Part shown: positions 29,118-37,878 of the stretch, in pieces
Position numbering within the stretch: position 1 is the stretch's first letter
Layout of the letters: each line of letters starts with the position of its first letter
Source: Nocardioides lijunqiniae
GTDB lineage: Bacteria; Actinomycetota; Actinomycetes; Propionibacteriales; Nocardioidaceae
Length of the DNA: 64,000 bases
Direction: 5' to 3'
Assembly: GCF_015024225.1 (NCBI RefSeq)
Contig: NZ_JACJGM010000020.1
Coordinates: forward strand, 1 to 64,000
Translations under genes and position numbers: made by a program
Notes under the pieces: generated by a model
Databases searched by the model: none
What the model saw: only the letters and a program-made list of their open reading frames with translations
What the model was told of the DNA's origin: nothing

Positions 29118-29414
29118 TCAGACCTCGAAGCCGAGTCGGCGGGCGGAGCGCTGACGCTGGCGCTGCGAGCGCAGTCGGCGCAGGCGACGAACCAGGAGCG
29201 GGTCGGCCTCGAGGGCCTCGGGACGGTCGATGAGGGCGTTGAGGACCTGGTAGTAGCGCGTGGAGCTCATGTCGAACTTCTCGCGGACCGCGGTCTCCTT
29301 GGCACCGGCGAACTTCCACCACTGCCGCTCGAACTCCAGGATCTCGCGGTCGCGGTCGCTCAGGGTCGGCGTGGCCCCGGCCTGCTGGCCGTTGAGGGCG
29401 TTCGCGGCGTCCAT
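29118..29414 (-). CDS. DUF3263 DNA-binding-like protein
   Basis: A 98-residue protein with the DUF3263 pattern LSDRDREILEFERQWWKFAGAKE, then FDMSSTRYYQVLNALID. The second part looks like a helix-turn-helix, so DNA binding is likely. The C-terminal 30 residues are Arg-rich. It is the Rv0430-like partner of the following LytR_C gene, and the pair is conserved in actinobacteria. The ATG at 29414 gives the normal length; a longer frame upstream lacks family similarity. Confidence 0.86.
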   Translation of the reverse strand: MDAANALNGQQAGATPTLSDRDREILEFERQWWKFAGAKETAVREKFDMSSTRYYQVLNALIDRPEALEADPLLVRRLRRLRSQRQRQRSARRLGFEV

Positions 29415-29524
29415 GCGCTGTCTCCCGTGCGGTATGTGCGGTGCTCGTCGGGTCCCACTGTAGGCGACGAACCACAGCCGTGTCATTCGCCTCGCGCAAG
29501 TGGGCTTGTCCTAGGGTCGGGGGC

Positions 29525-30514
29525 ATGGCAGAGACGACCCGCTGGGGCATCCTCGCGACCGGCAAGATCGCCCACAAGCTGGCCGAGGACCTCGCCCTCA
29601 CGCCCGGCAACGAGCTGGCCGCCGTCGGCTCGCGGCGACTCGAGGCCGCGCAGGCCTTCGCGCAGCAGCACGACGCCCCGGCGGCGTACGGCTCCTACGA
29701 GGAGCTGGTGGCCGACCCGGACGTCGACGTCATCTACGTCGCCACCCCGCACGCGCTGCACCTGGAGTGCGCGCGACTGGCGTTCGAGGCCGGCAAGCAC
29801 GTGCTGTGCGAGAAGCCGCTGACGCTCAACATCGCGCAGGCCGAGGAGATGGTGGAGCTGGCCCGCCGGCACGACCGCTTCCTGATGGAGGCGATGTGGA
29901 CCGCCTGCAACCCCGTCATCCGGCGGCTGGGCGACGACCTGCGGGCCGGTCGGTTCGGGACGCCGCGCCAGGCGCACGCCGAGCTGGGCTTTCGCGTGGA
30001 CGCCGGACCGGACCACCGGCTGCTCAACCCCGACCTGGGCGGCGGCGCGCTGCTCGACATGGGCATCTACCCGCTGACCTTCGCCCACCTGATGCTCGGC
30101 CCCGCCGAGGAGCTCACCGCCACCGCGACGCTCTCGGACGCCGGCGTCGACCTCGACGTCGCGATCACCGGGCGCTACGCCGGCGGGGCGCTCGCCACGA
30201 TGACCGCCTCGCTGACCTCCGGGGCGTCGCGGACCGCCGCGGTGGCCACCGACGAGGGCCGCCTCGACGTGCCGGCGGAGTTCCACCACCCGACGTACGC
30301 CGTCTGGACGCCCACCGGCGGCGAGCCGGAGCGCATCGAGGCCGACGAGCCGATCATCGGCGTCGGCTACGGCAACGAGGTGGCCGAGGTCGGCCGCTGC
30401 GTGCAGGCCGGCCTCCGGGAGAGCCCGCTCGTCCCCCTCGACCGCACCCTGCTGCTCATGCGTCAGATGGACGACCTGCGGCGGCAGATCGGCGTCCGGT
30501 ACGCGACGGACTGA
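29525..30514 (+). CDS. Gfo/Idh/MocA family oxidoreductase
   Basis: A 329-residue NAD(P)-dependent dehydrogenase. The N-terminal Rossmann domain has GILATGKIAHKLAEDL, and the family motif EKPLTLN holds the catalytic-site lysine. The C-terminal domain is the Gfo/Idh alpha/beta sheet region with GGGALLDMGIYPL. Related enzymes act on inositols, sugars or dihydrodiols such as trans-1,2-dihydrobenzene-1,2-diol. The substrate cannot be fixed. It stands alone on the plus strand and converges on the response regulator with a palindrome cluster between. Confidence 0.88.
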   Translation: MAETTRWGILATGKIAHKLAEDLALTPGNELAAVGSRRLEAAQAFAQQHDAPAAYGSYEELVADPDVDVIYVATPHALHLECARLAFEAGKHVLCEKPLTLNIAQAEEMVELARRHDRFLMEAMWTACNPVIRRLGDDLRAGRFGTPRQAHAELGFRVDAGPDHRLLNPDLGGGALLDMGIYPLTFAHLMLGPAEELTATATLSDAGVDLDVAITGRYAGGALATMTASLTSGASRTAAVATDEGRLDVPAEFHHPTYAVWTPTGGEPERIEADEPIIGVGYGNEVAEVGRCVQAGLRESPLVPLDRTLLLMRQMDDLRRQIGVRYATD

Positions 30515-30519
30515 GGGCA

Positions 30520-30600
30520 GGTTTTTCAGCAGCTGCTGAAAACCCTGAGGTTCTGGGCCGAAACAACGGCCCAGAAGCGCAGGTTCTGCCCCAGAACCTC
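30520..30600. repeat. Palindrome cluster at a convergent junction
   Basis: The first palindrome, GGTTTTTCAGCA...TGCTGAAAACC, spans 30520-30544. The second has perfect 10-base arms TTCTGGGCCG (30551) and CGGCCCAGAA (ending 30576). A third word, GGTTCTGCCCCAGAACC, follows near 30582-30598 and could pair with GAGGTTCTGG at 30547, excluding the second hairpin. The cluster lies between two convergent genes and probably ends transcription on both strands. It shares its words with 4757-4836 and 44215-44270. Confidence 0.78.
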
Positions 30601-30604
30601 GCCC

Positions 30605-31246
30605 TCAGCCCGAGCGGAGGTAGCTCAGCACCGCCTGGACGCGGCGGTGGGCGGCGTCGTCGGGAAGCAGGCCGAGCTTGGCGAAGATCCGCTGCGTGTG
30701 CTTCTCCACGGCCCCGAGCGTCACCGTGAGCTCGTCGGCGACCGCGGCGTTCGAGCGTCCCTCGGCCATCAGCGCGAGCACCTGCCGCTCGCGCGGGGTG
30801 AGCGCCGCGATCGGGTCGCGCCGGCGACCCATCAGCTGCCGCACGACCTGGGGGTCGAGCACCGTGCCGCCACCGGCCACGGTGAGCAGCGCGTCGAGGA
30901 AGTCGTCGACGTCGCTGACCCGGTCCTTCAGCAGGTAGCCGATGCCACCGTCGCCGGTGGTGAGGAGGTCGTCGGCGTAGGAGACCTCGACGTACTGCGA
31001 CAGCACCATCAGCCGCGCCGCCGGCCAGGACCGCCGTACCTCCACGGCCGCCCGCAGGCCCTCGTCGGTGTGGGTCGGCGGCATCCGCACGTCGACGACG
31101 GCGAGGTCCGGCCGCTCCCCGAGCACGGCGGTCACCAGCGACGGGCCGTCAGCCACCGAGGCCACCACCTCGTGGCCGGCCTCCGCCAGGAGCAGCTGGA
31201 GACCCTCGCGCAGCAGCACGGAGTCGTCCGCGACGACGATCCTCAT
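30605..31246 (-). CDS. LuxR-type response regulator
   Basis: A 213-residue NarL/FixJ-family regulator. The receiver domain holds acidic DD near residues 7-8 and the phosphorylated Asp in LAVVDVRMPP (about 52). The C-terminal LuxR helix-turn-helix starts ALTPRERQVLALMAEGRSNAAVA. It is coupled to the preceding kinase gene by an ATGA overlap at 31243-31246 and is its cognate partner. The target genes are unknown. Confidence 0.93.
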   Translation of the reverse strand: MRIVVADDSVLLREGLQLLLAEAGHEVVASVADGPSLVTAVLGERPDLAVVDVRMPPTHTDEGLRAAVEVRRSWPAARLMVLSQYVEVSYADDLLTTGDGGIGYLLKDRVSDVDDFLDALLTVAGGGTVLDPQVVRQLMGRRRDPIAALTPRERQVLALMAEGRSNAAVADELTVTLGAVEKHTQRIFAKLGLLPDDAAHRRVQAVLSYLRSG

Positions 31247-32568
31247 CGGCCACCCGCGTAGGGCACGTGTGCGGTCAGGACGGTGGGCCCGCCCTCGGGC
31301 GAGACGACGTCGAGCCGGCCCTCGACGCCGGTGAGGCGCTGCTGCAACCCGGCGAGCCCGTGCCCCTTGGCGGGGTGCGCCCCTCCGATCCCGTCGTCGG
31401 CCACGCGCACCTCGATGCGGTCGGCGAGCGTGGTGACCTCGACGCGGGCGGTCGCGGCGGCGCTGTGCTTGGCGACGTTGGTGAGCGCCTCGGAGACCAC
31501 GAAGTAGACGGCCGTCTCGACCTGCGGCGGCAGCGACGCGGGCACCTCGACGAGTGCCTCGACCGGCACCGGGCTACGCGAGAGCATCTCCTCGAGCGCC
31601 ACCGCCAGACCCCGGTCGACGAGCAGCGGCGGGGCGATGCCGCGCGAGAGCGAGCGCAGCTCGTCGACGGTCTCGCGCGCCTGTCGCAGCGCCTCGTCGA
31701 GGGTCTCGCCGGCGCGCTGCGGGTCGTCGGCCAGCTGCTTGCGCGCGCGACCCAGGTCCATGGTCAGCCGCACCAGCCGCTGCTGCGGACCGTCGTGCAG
31801 GTCGCGCTCGAGTCGCCGCAGCGAGTCGGCCTCGGCCAGGTGCGCGGCGTCGCGGCTGTCGGCGACGCGACGTACCTCGCCCTGCAGCTCGGCGCGGCTC
31901 GACAGCAGCACGGTGGCCAGGCTGGCGTGCACGACCGCCGCGAGCCGCACCGCCAGCGGCAGCGTCAGCACCGCGAAGACGCCGATCCCGAACATCAGCC
32001 ACCGCTCCGGCTCGCGTCCCTCGCCGAGCCCGATCAGCGAGGCCACCGTGACGTTGTCGTCGGGGTCGTAGGGGATGAACCGCGACCAGAACCAGTAGCT
32101 CAGCCCGCCGAGCGCCGCCACCCACCAGACGAGCGCGAGGACGCTCGCGACCACGGAGGTGGCCAGGCCCAGGACGGACCAGAGCATGTCGAGCCACGAC
32201 TGGGGGTCGCGCAGCGGCGTAAGGACCTTGCGCACCACTCCGGCGCCGGGCTCGGCGCGCAGGTAGTCGGGCGTCGGCGCCGCGCGTCCCTGGGCCGAGC
32301 GCAGCCGAACCCGCTCGAGCGCCGCGACCGCCCGGGCGACCTGGGTGGCCAGCGCCACCACGGCGACGCCGGCCACCACGACGCTGAGCCCGACCCCCAG
32401 CGCCAGGGTGACGACCACCAGGACGAACGCCGGCAGGGCGATCACGAACGCCGTCAGCGCGTAGCCGCTGTCGCGCAGCATCCGCCGTACGACGGACGGG
32501 GTCGCCGCCGGCGTCGCCGGAGCCGGAGCGGTGGCGTGGGTCGTGGTCATCGGCAGCGTCTCGGTCAT
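31243..32568 (-). CDS. Two-component sensor histidine kinase (HisKA_3)
   Basis: A 441-residue NarL-partner kinase. The N-terminal half has about four hydrophobic helices (near residues 38-75, 125-150 and 190-215) and a sensor-like DUF between them, as in actinobacterial membrane kinases. The phospho-acceptor is H258 in RRLERDLHDGPQQRL. The ATPase domain ends with ADDGIGGA and GHGLAGLQQRL (G boxes). The ATG at 32568 follows GGAGAC. It is the first gene of the pair and diverges from otsA. Confidence 0.92.
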   Translation of the reverse strand: MTETLPMTTTHATAPAPATPAATPSVVRRMLRDSGYALTAFVIALPAFVLVVVTLALGVGLSVVVAGVAVVALATQVARAVAALERVRLRSAQGRAAPTPDYLRAEPGAGVVRKVLTPLRDPQSWLDMLWSVLGLATSVVASVLALVWWVAALGGLSYWFWSRFIPYDPDDNVTVASLIGLGEGREPERWLMFGIGVFAVLTLPLAVRLAAVVHASLATVLLSSRAELQGEVRRVADSRDAAHLAEADSLRRLERDLHDGPQQRLVRLTMDLGRARKQLADDPQRAGETLDEALRQARETVDELRSLSRGIAPPLLVDRGLAVALEEMLSRSPVPVEALVEVPASLPPQVETAVYFVVSEALTNVAKHSAAATARVEVTTLADRIEVRVADDGIGGAHPAKGHGLAGLQQRLTGVEGRLDVVSPEGGPTVLTAHVPYAGGR

Positions 32569-32664
32569 GTCTCCAGCCTCGCGTCGGCGAGGGTCGTGCA
32601 CGATCCTGCCAGCCCGACACCTCCTGTCGGGCCAGCCCGACAGGAGGGCGTCCGACGACATAGG

Positions 32665-34101
32665 GTGAGCACCGTGCCCGCGGACCTCGTGATCGTCGCC
32701 AACCGACTGCCCGTCGACCGGGTCGAGCAGAGCGACGGGACGCCCGGCTGGCGCGGCTCGCCCGGCGGCCTCGTGACCGCCATCGAGCCGGTGATGCGCG
32801 CCAACGACGGCACCTGGATCGGCTGGCCCGGCGGCACCGAGACCGACCTGGAGCCGTTCGAGTACGACGGCATGAACCTCGTCCCGATGACGATGTCGCA
32901 GAGCGAGATCGAGCTCTTCTACGAGGGCTTCGCCAACGGCACGATCTGGCCGCTCTACCACGACCTGGTCGCGAAGCCGGAGTTCCACCGGGAGTGGTGG
33001 GACGCCTACGTCGCGGTCAACCAGCGCTTCGCCGAGAAGGCCGCGTCGCTGGCCAACAAGGGCGCCACCGTCTGGGTCCACGACTACCAGCTGCAGCTGG
33101 TCCCGCAGATGCTGCGCGAGCTGCGGCCCGACCTGCGCATCGGCTTCTACCTCCACATCCCGTTCCCGCCGGCCGAGCTGTTCCAGCAGCTGCCGTGGCG
33201 CCGTCAGATCCTCGAGGGCCTGCTCGGGGCCGACCTGGTCGGCTTCCAGCTGCCCGGCGGCGCCGGCAACTTCGTGCGCCTGGTGCGCCAGCGCGTGGGC
33301 CACAAGACCCACCGCGACCTGGTCTACCTCCCCGACGGCCGCACCGTCCGCGCCGCGGCGTTCCCGATCTCGATCGACGCCGCCGGCTTCGAGGAGCTCG
33401 CGCAGAGCGACGCCGTGGCCGCGCGCGCCACCGCGATCCGCGAGGCGCTGGGCAACCCGCGCCGGATCTTCCTGGGCATCGACCGGCTCGACTACACCAA
33501 GGGCATCTACGCCCGCCTGCGCGCGTTCAGCGAGCTCATCGCGGACGGCCACCTCGACGTCGAGGACGCCGTGTTCGTCCAGGTGGCGGTGCCCTCGCGC
33601 GAGCAGGTCGAGCAGTACCGCATCCTGCGCGACGAGATCGACCGCCTCGTCGGCCGCATCAACGGCGACCTCGGACGCATCGGCAAGCCCGCCATCAGCT
33701 ACCTGCACTCCTCCTACCCGCGCGAGGAGATGGCCGCCCTCTACCGCGCCGCCGACATCATGGTCGTCACCCCCTACCGCGACGGCATGAACCTCGTCGC
33801 GAAGGAGTACGTCGCCTGCCGCTTCGACGACGACGGCGCCCTGGTCCTCTCGGAGTTCGCCGGCGCGGCCGACGAGCTGCGTCAGGCGTGGCTGGTCAAC
33901 CCCTACGACATCAACGCCATGAAGTCCTCCATGCTCGAGGCCTACGCCGCCGACGAGAAGGAGCTGACCAAGCGGATGCGCGCCATGCGCAAGACGATCC
34001 GCCAGCACGACGTGGCCGCGTGGGCCGACAGCTTCATGTCCGAGCTCGCCGACGTCGACAACACCCACGCCAAGCCGGTCAAGCCCGCCAAGCGCTCGTG
34101 A
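32665..34101 (+). CDS. otsA: Trehalose-6-phosphate synthase
   Basis: A 478-residue GT20 glycosyltransferase. It carries IVANRLPV and a GGLVTAIEPV loop near the N-terminus, WVHDYQLQLVPQ, and the UDP-glucose/G6P site motifs DRLDYTKGI and DGMNLVAKEYV. It makes trehalose-6-phosphate from a nucleoside-diphosphate glucose and glucose-6-phosphate. Two GTG codons are possible (32665 and 32674); the first is used because AGGAGGGC lies nearer to it. Its stop overlaps the next gene as GTGA. Confidence 0.95.
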   Translation: MSTVPADLVIVANRLPVDRVEQSDGTPGWRGSPGGLVTAIEPVMRANDGTWIGWPGGTETDLEPFEYDGMNLVPMTMSQSEIELFYEGFANGTIWPLYHDLVAKPEFHREWWDAYVAVNQRFAEKAASLANKGATVWVHDYQLQLVPQMLRELRPDLRIGFYLHIPFPPAELFQQLPWRRQILEGLLGADLVGFQLPGGAGNFVRLVRQRVGHKTHRDLVYLPDGRTVRAAAFPISIDAAGFEELAQSDAVAARATAIREALGNPRRIFLGIDRLDYTKGIYARLRAFSELIADGHLDVEDAVFVQVAVPSREQVEQYRILRDEIDRLVGRINGDLGRIGKPAISYLHSSYPREEMAALYRAADIMVVTPYRDGMNLVAKEYVACRFDDDGALVLSEFAGAADELRQAWLVNPYDINAMKSSMLEAYAADEKELTKRMRAMRKTIRQHDVAAWADSFMSELADVDNTHAKPVKPAKRS

Positions 34102-34508
34102 CGCTCGAGGTCACCACCGACCCGGAGCGCCTCGACGTCGGCCTGGTCCACCGCTGGCTGTCGGAGGACAGCTACTGGGCGCTGGGCCGCTCCCGCGAGG
34201 TCATGGACCGCGCCGTCGCCGGGTCGCTGAGCTTCGCCGCCCTCGACGACGGCCGCCAGGTCGGCTACGCCCGCGTGGTGACCGACGGCGCGACGTTCGC
34301 CTGGCTCTGCGACGTCTACGTCGACCGGGCCGCCCGCGGACGGGACGTCGCGAAGGCCCTGGTGGCCGCCGTCGACGCCACACTCACCGAGCTCGGCGTC
34401 CGCCGCACCCTGCTCGCGACCGAGGACGCGCACGCGCTCTACACGCCCGTGGGCTTCGAGCCCCTCAGCGACCCGCACCGCTGGCTGATCCGCACCCGCA
34501 ACGCTTGA
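34098..34508 (+). CDS. GNAT family N-acetyltransferase
   Basis: A 136-residue acetyltransferase. The acetyl-CoA site is read in DVYVDRAARGRDVAKALV (the QxxGxG/A-type loop is RGRDVA), with YTPVGFEPL near the end. It starts at a GTG inside the otsA stop (GTGA), so it is made with trehalose synthase, although a functional link is not known. The acceptor is unknown. Similar proteins are often annotated as small-molecule acetyltransferases. Confidence 0.84.
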   Translation: MTLEVTTDPERLDVGLVHRWLSEDSYWALGRSREVMDRAVAGSLSFAALDDGRQVGYARVVTDGATFAWLCDVYVDRAARGRDVAKALVAAVDATLTELGVRRTLLATEDAHALYTPVGFEPLSDPHRWLIRTRNA

Positions 34509-34532
34509 CGGAGCCGGGGGTAGGTTCTGGAC

Positions 34533-35684
34533 ATGGATCTGATCCCCAAGCCCGGTCAGGTCGTCTCGGCGGCGGGCAACGTGGCCACCCTGCTCGTGCG
34601 AGGGGGGCTCGCCGACCTCCGCCCGATGCCGCGCACCCTCGTCGACGAGGGCCCGCTGCGCGAGCTCTACCACTACCGCCCGGCCACCACCGTGGCCGCG
34701 CAGTCCGACCCGGTCCTGCTGGTGACGCCCCCGGCGGCGCCCTCCCTCTGCTACGACCTGCGCCGGGGGTGCTCGCTGGTCGAGCACCTGGTCGTCGGCG
34801 GGCGGCCGACGTACCTCGTCGAGTACGGCGAGCTGTCACTGACCGACCGTGACCTCGCGCTGGACCCGTGGGTCGAGGACGTCCTGCCCACTGCCGTCCG
34901 TGAGGTCTCCGAGCAGGCCGGCGGACGACCGGTCCACCTCGTGGGCTGGAGCCTCGGCGGGATCCTGGCGCTGCTGACCGCGGCCGACGACCCGACGCTG
35001 CCGATCGCGTCGCTGGCGCTGCTCGGCTCCCCCGTCGACCTCGCGCAGGTGCCGCTCGTGGCACCGCCCCGTCCGCTGCTCGACCCCAGGAAGGCCGGCG
35101 GCCTGACCGGTCGGGGCGCGCAGGTGCTCGGCAGCATCCCGATCGTCAAGTGGGCCGCCGACCTCGGCCCGGTCCAGCGGCTCGTGGCGAAGCCGCTCGC
35201 GGTCGGCACGCGCCTCGACGACGCGGAGTTCCTGGCGCAGATCGAGGCCGTCGACCGCTTCACGGCCGGCATGTCCGCCTACTCCGGCCGCACCTACGGG
35301 CAGCTCTACCACCGGTTCGTGCGGGGCAACGCGCTCGTCGCCGGCGAGATCGAGCTCGGCGACCGCACCGTCGAGCTGGCCGCCGTCAACAAGCCGGTGC
35401 TCGTGGTCGCCGGCGCCACCGACGGCATCGCTCCCTTGAAGGCGGTCCGGCCCCTGGTCGACCTCCTCGACGGCGCTCCCGAGGTGCAGCTGGAGATCGT
35501 GCCCGGCGGCCACCTCGGGCTGCTGACCGGCCGCGAGTCCCGCACCACCACCTGGCCCGCGCTGGACGACTGGTTCACCCAGTGGCCGGCCGAGCCCACT
35601 GAGCCCACCGCGCCGCCGGGTCCCGCGATCGGCACGGGCCGGCGCCAGCACGGCTCGAAGGCGTCGCGGAGGCTCTCGAACTAG
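34533..35684 (+). CDS. Alpha/beta hydrolase of the PhaC-like group
   Basis: A 383-residue protein resembling the core of class III polyhydroxyalkanoate synthases (DPVLLVTPPAAPS at the start and VHLVGWSLGGILALL at the nucleophile). The nucleophile elbow reads GWSLGG with Ser instead of the Cys that PHA synthases need, so polymerisation is unlikely and a lipase or esterase is more probable. The acid and base are in VAGATDGIAPL and PGGHLGLL. Its tail is Pro/Thr-rich and low in complexity. It is not coupled to its neighbours. Confidence 0.8.
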   Translation: MDLIPKPGQVVSAAGNVATLLVRGGLADLRPMPRTLVDEGPLRELYHYRPATTVAAQSDPVLLVTPPAAPSLCYDLRRGCSLVEHLVVGGRPTYLVEYGELSLTDRDLALDPWVEDVLPTAVREVSEQAGGRPVHLVGWSLGGILALLTAADDPTLPIASLALLGSPVDLAQVPLVAPPRPLLDPRKAGGLTGRGAQVLGSIPIVKWAADLGPVQRLVAKPLAVGTRLDDAEFLAQIEAVDRFTAGMSAYSGRTYGQLYHRFVRGNALVAGEIELGDRTVELAAVNKPVLVVAGATDGIAPLKAVRPLVDLLDGAPEVQLEIVPGGHLGLLTGRESRTTTWPALDDWFTQWPAEPTEPTAPPGPAIGTGRRQHGSKASRRLSN

Positions 35685-35766
35685 GCGCCACGCCGGAAGG
35701 TTCCGGTTTCCGGGGCGGCGCGCGGGGCAGGGGACCGGCACCTGTTCCCGACGGAAGGTCTCCCCC

Positions 35767-36507
35767 ATGTCCCGGATGCGTGCCTCTCTCGTGGCGGCGC
35801 TGGTCACCCTGACCAGCCTCGTGGCACTCACCACCGCCACCACCGCCCCCGCCCATGCCGACGAGTGCTACTCCTGGGGCCGCAGCCTCAGTCCCGGCGC
35901 CACCGGCGACGACGTCGCCCAGCTCCAGGTCCGCGTGGCGGGCTGGGCCGGGTACGGCGTCAACATGGCCATCGACGGCAGCTACGGCGCCCAGACGACC
36001 CAGGCGGTGCGCGGCTTCCAGGCGGCGTACGGCCTGAGCGCGGACGGCGTCGCCGGCCCGGCGACGTACGCCAAGATCTACGAGCTCCAGGATCCCGACT
36101 GCACCCCGATCCACTTCTCCTACGCCGAGGTGGACGGCGGCTGCGGCGCCGGCGGCTACAGCGGCGGCTCGGTGGGCGCGGCGACCGTGCAGCGGAACCT
36201 GCTGCGCGCGATGTGGCGCGCCGAGGCGCTGCGGCACCGGCTGGGCGACCGGCCGCTGACCGTGACCTCGGGCTTCCGCTCGCAGGCCTGCGACCGCCAG
36301 GTCGGCGGCAGCGGCACCGGTCAGCACACCTACGGCACCGCCCTCGACCTGGTCGGCTCCTCGACCAGCCTGTGCACCATCGCCCAGGGCTCCCGCTCCG
36401 CGGGCTTCGGCGCGATCTTCGGTCCGGGCTACCCCGACCACGACGACCACGTGCACGTCGACGTGCGCGCCGGCCGGTCGTGGAGCGCGCCGAGCTGCGG
36501 GATCTGA
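35767..36507 (+). CDS. Secreted peptidoglycan peptidase, PG-binding + M15
   Basis: A 246-residue protein. A Sec signal (MSRMRASLVAALVTLTSLV... ending APAHA-D) is followed by a peptidoglycan-binding domain (SPGATGDDVAQLQVR to YGLSADGVAGPATY) and a zinc D-Ala-D-Ala carboxypeptidase-like M15 domain with GQHTYGTALDL and DHDDHVHVDV (zinc His/Asp ligands). The cysteines in the mature part could form disulfides. It acts on cell-wall peptides outside the membrane. No immunity or regulator gene is adjacent. Confidence 0.88.
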   Translation: MSRMRASLVAALVTLTSLVALTTATTAPAHADECYSWGRSLSPGATGDDVAQLQVRVAGWAGYGVNMAIDGSYGAQTTQAVRGFQAAYGLSADGVAGPATYAKIYELQDPDCTPIHFSYAEVDGGCGAGGYSGGSVGAATVQRNLLRAMWRAEALRHRLGDRPLTVTSGFRSQACDRQVGGSGTGQHTYGTALDLVGSSTSLCTIAQGSRSAGFGAIFGPGYPDHDDHVHVDVRAGRSWSAPSCGI

Positions 36508-36543
36508 CCCCGCGAGCGGCGGTGGCGTCCTAGGGTGCGGGAC

Positions 36544-37878
36544 ATGTCCGCACCCGTGGCGACCACCGCCGCCCTGCCTCGCGCCGTTCGCATCGGCTAC
36601 GGATCGGGGTCCGTCGCCACCGGCGCCTTCGGCACCGTCCCGGGGCTCATGCTGCTGCCCTACCTCACCGACAGCCTCGGGATCACGGCCATCGTGGCCG
36701 GTGTCATCGTGTTCCTGCCGAAGGCGTGGGACGTGATCCTCAACCCGATCGCCGGACGCATCAGCGACCGGACCGTCGACCCGCGTGGGCCGCGGCGTCC
36801 CTGGCTGCTGCGGGCCGGGCTGACGCTGTCGGTGGCCTTCGCGGTCATCTTCGCCGCTCCCGAGCTGGGCTCGAAGGTCGCCGAGGCCGCCTGGGTGCTG
36901 GTGGCGTTCCTGGCCTGCGCCACGGCCTACGCGTTCTTCCAGGTGCCCTACGTCGCGATGCCGGCCGAGATGACCTCGTCGTACGACGAGCGCACCCGGC
37001 TGATGACCTGGCGAGTGGCGATCCTGGCCTTCACGATCATGCTGGCGGGAGCGACCGCACCGGTGATCCGCGACGCCGTCGGCGGGCGCGACGGCTACCG
37101 CGTCATGGGCGTCGTGATGGCGCTGATCATCGCGATCGGCGTCGTCGGCTCCTACCGCGGCACCCGCCACGCCCCGGTCGGCTCCGTCGAGGCCGGCCCG
37201 GGGTCGCTGCGCGACCAGCTGCGCATCGTGGCCACCGCCCACGACTTCCGCAACCTGCTCATCACCTTCGTCATCCAGGCGCTCGCGACCGGCTGCATGC
37301 TCGCCGGCGTCGCCTACCTCGCCGAGGACGTGCTCGACAGCAAGGGCGCCGCCACGGTCCTGTTCGTGTGCTTCGTCGGCCCGGCGCTGCTGCTGACGCC
37401 GGTGTGGTCGGCGATCGGCGGCCGCATCGGCAAGAAGCGCGGCTACCTCTACGCCTCGCTGATCCTCGCCGCCGGCGCCGCCCTCGCGGCCCTCGCCCAG
37501 TCGGCGCCCGCGGCCGTGGTGTTCCTCGCGACGGGTCTGGTCGGCGTCGGGTACGCCGGCTGCCAGGTGTTCCCGATGGCGATGCTGCCCGACGCGGCCG
37601 CCGTCGACGCCCGGCGCACGGGCACCAACCGGGCCGGCGTCTACACCGGCGTCTGGACCGCGGGCGAGACCCTCGGCCTGGCGCTCGGACCCGGCGTCTT
37701 CGCGCTGGTGCTCGCGCTCGGCGACTACCGCTCCAGCACCGACGGCGACGCGGTCCAGCCCGACTCGGCGCTGACCGCGATCGTCCTCGGCTTCTCGCTC
37801 CTGCCCGCCGCCCTCACGCTGCTCAGCCTCTGGTGGCTGAGCCGCTACACCCTCGACGCCTCGGAGGTCGACGCATGA
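36544..37878 (+). CDS. MFS transporter, GPH (MelB) type
   Basis: A 444-residue integral membrane protein with about 12 predicted helices. The second cytoplasmic loop is KAWDVILNPIAGRISDRTV, the GPH-family signature (the D in WDxxxNP is the cation-coupling aspartate region). The family transports sugars and glycosides with Na+ or H+. The stop overlaps the PLP-lyase start as ATGA, so it is part of a two-gene operon and may import the lyase's substrate. Confidence 0.88.
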   Translation: MSAPVATTAALPRAVRIGYGSGSVATGAFGTVPGLMLLPYLTDSLGITAIVAGVIVFLPKAWDVILNPIAGRISDRTVDPRGPRRPWLLRAGLTLSVAFAVIFAAPELGSKVAEAAWVLVAFLACATAYAFFQVPYVAMPAEMTSSYDERTRLMTWRVAILAFTIMLAGATAPVIRDAVGGRDGYRVMGVVMALIIAIGVVGSYRGTRHAPVGSVEAGPGSLRDQLRIVATAHDFRNLLITFVIQALATGCMLAGVAYLAEDVLDSKGAATVLFVCFVGPALLLTPVWSAIGGRIGKKRGYLYASLILAAGAALAALAQSAPAAVVFLATGLVGVGYAGCQVFPMAMLPDAAAVDARRTGTNRAGVYTGVWTAGETLGLALGPGVFALVLALGDYRSSTDGDAVQPDSALTAIVLGFSLLPAALTLLSLWWLSRYTLDASEVDA

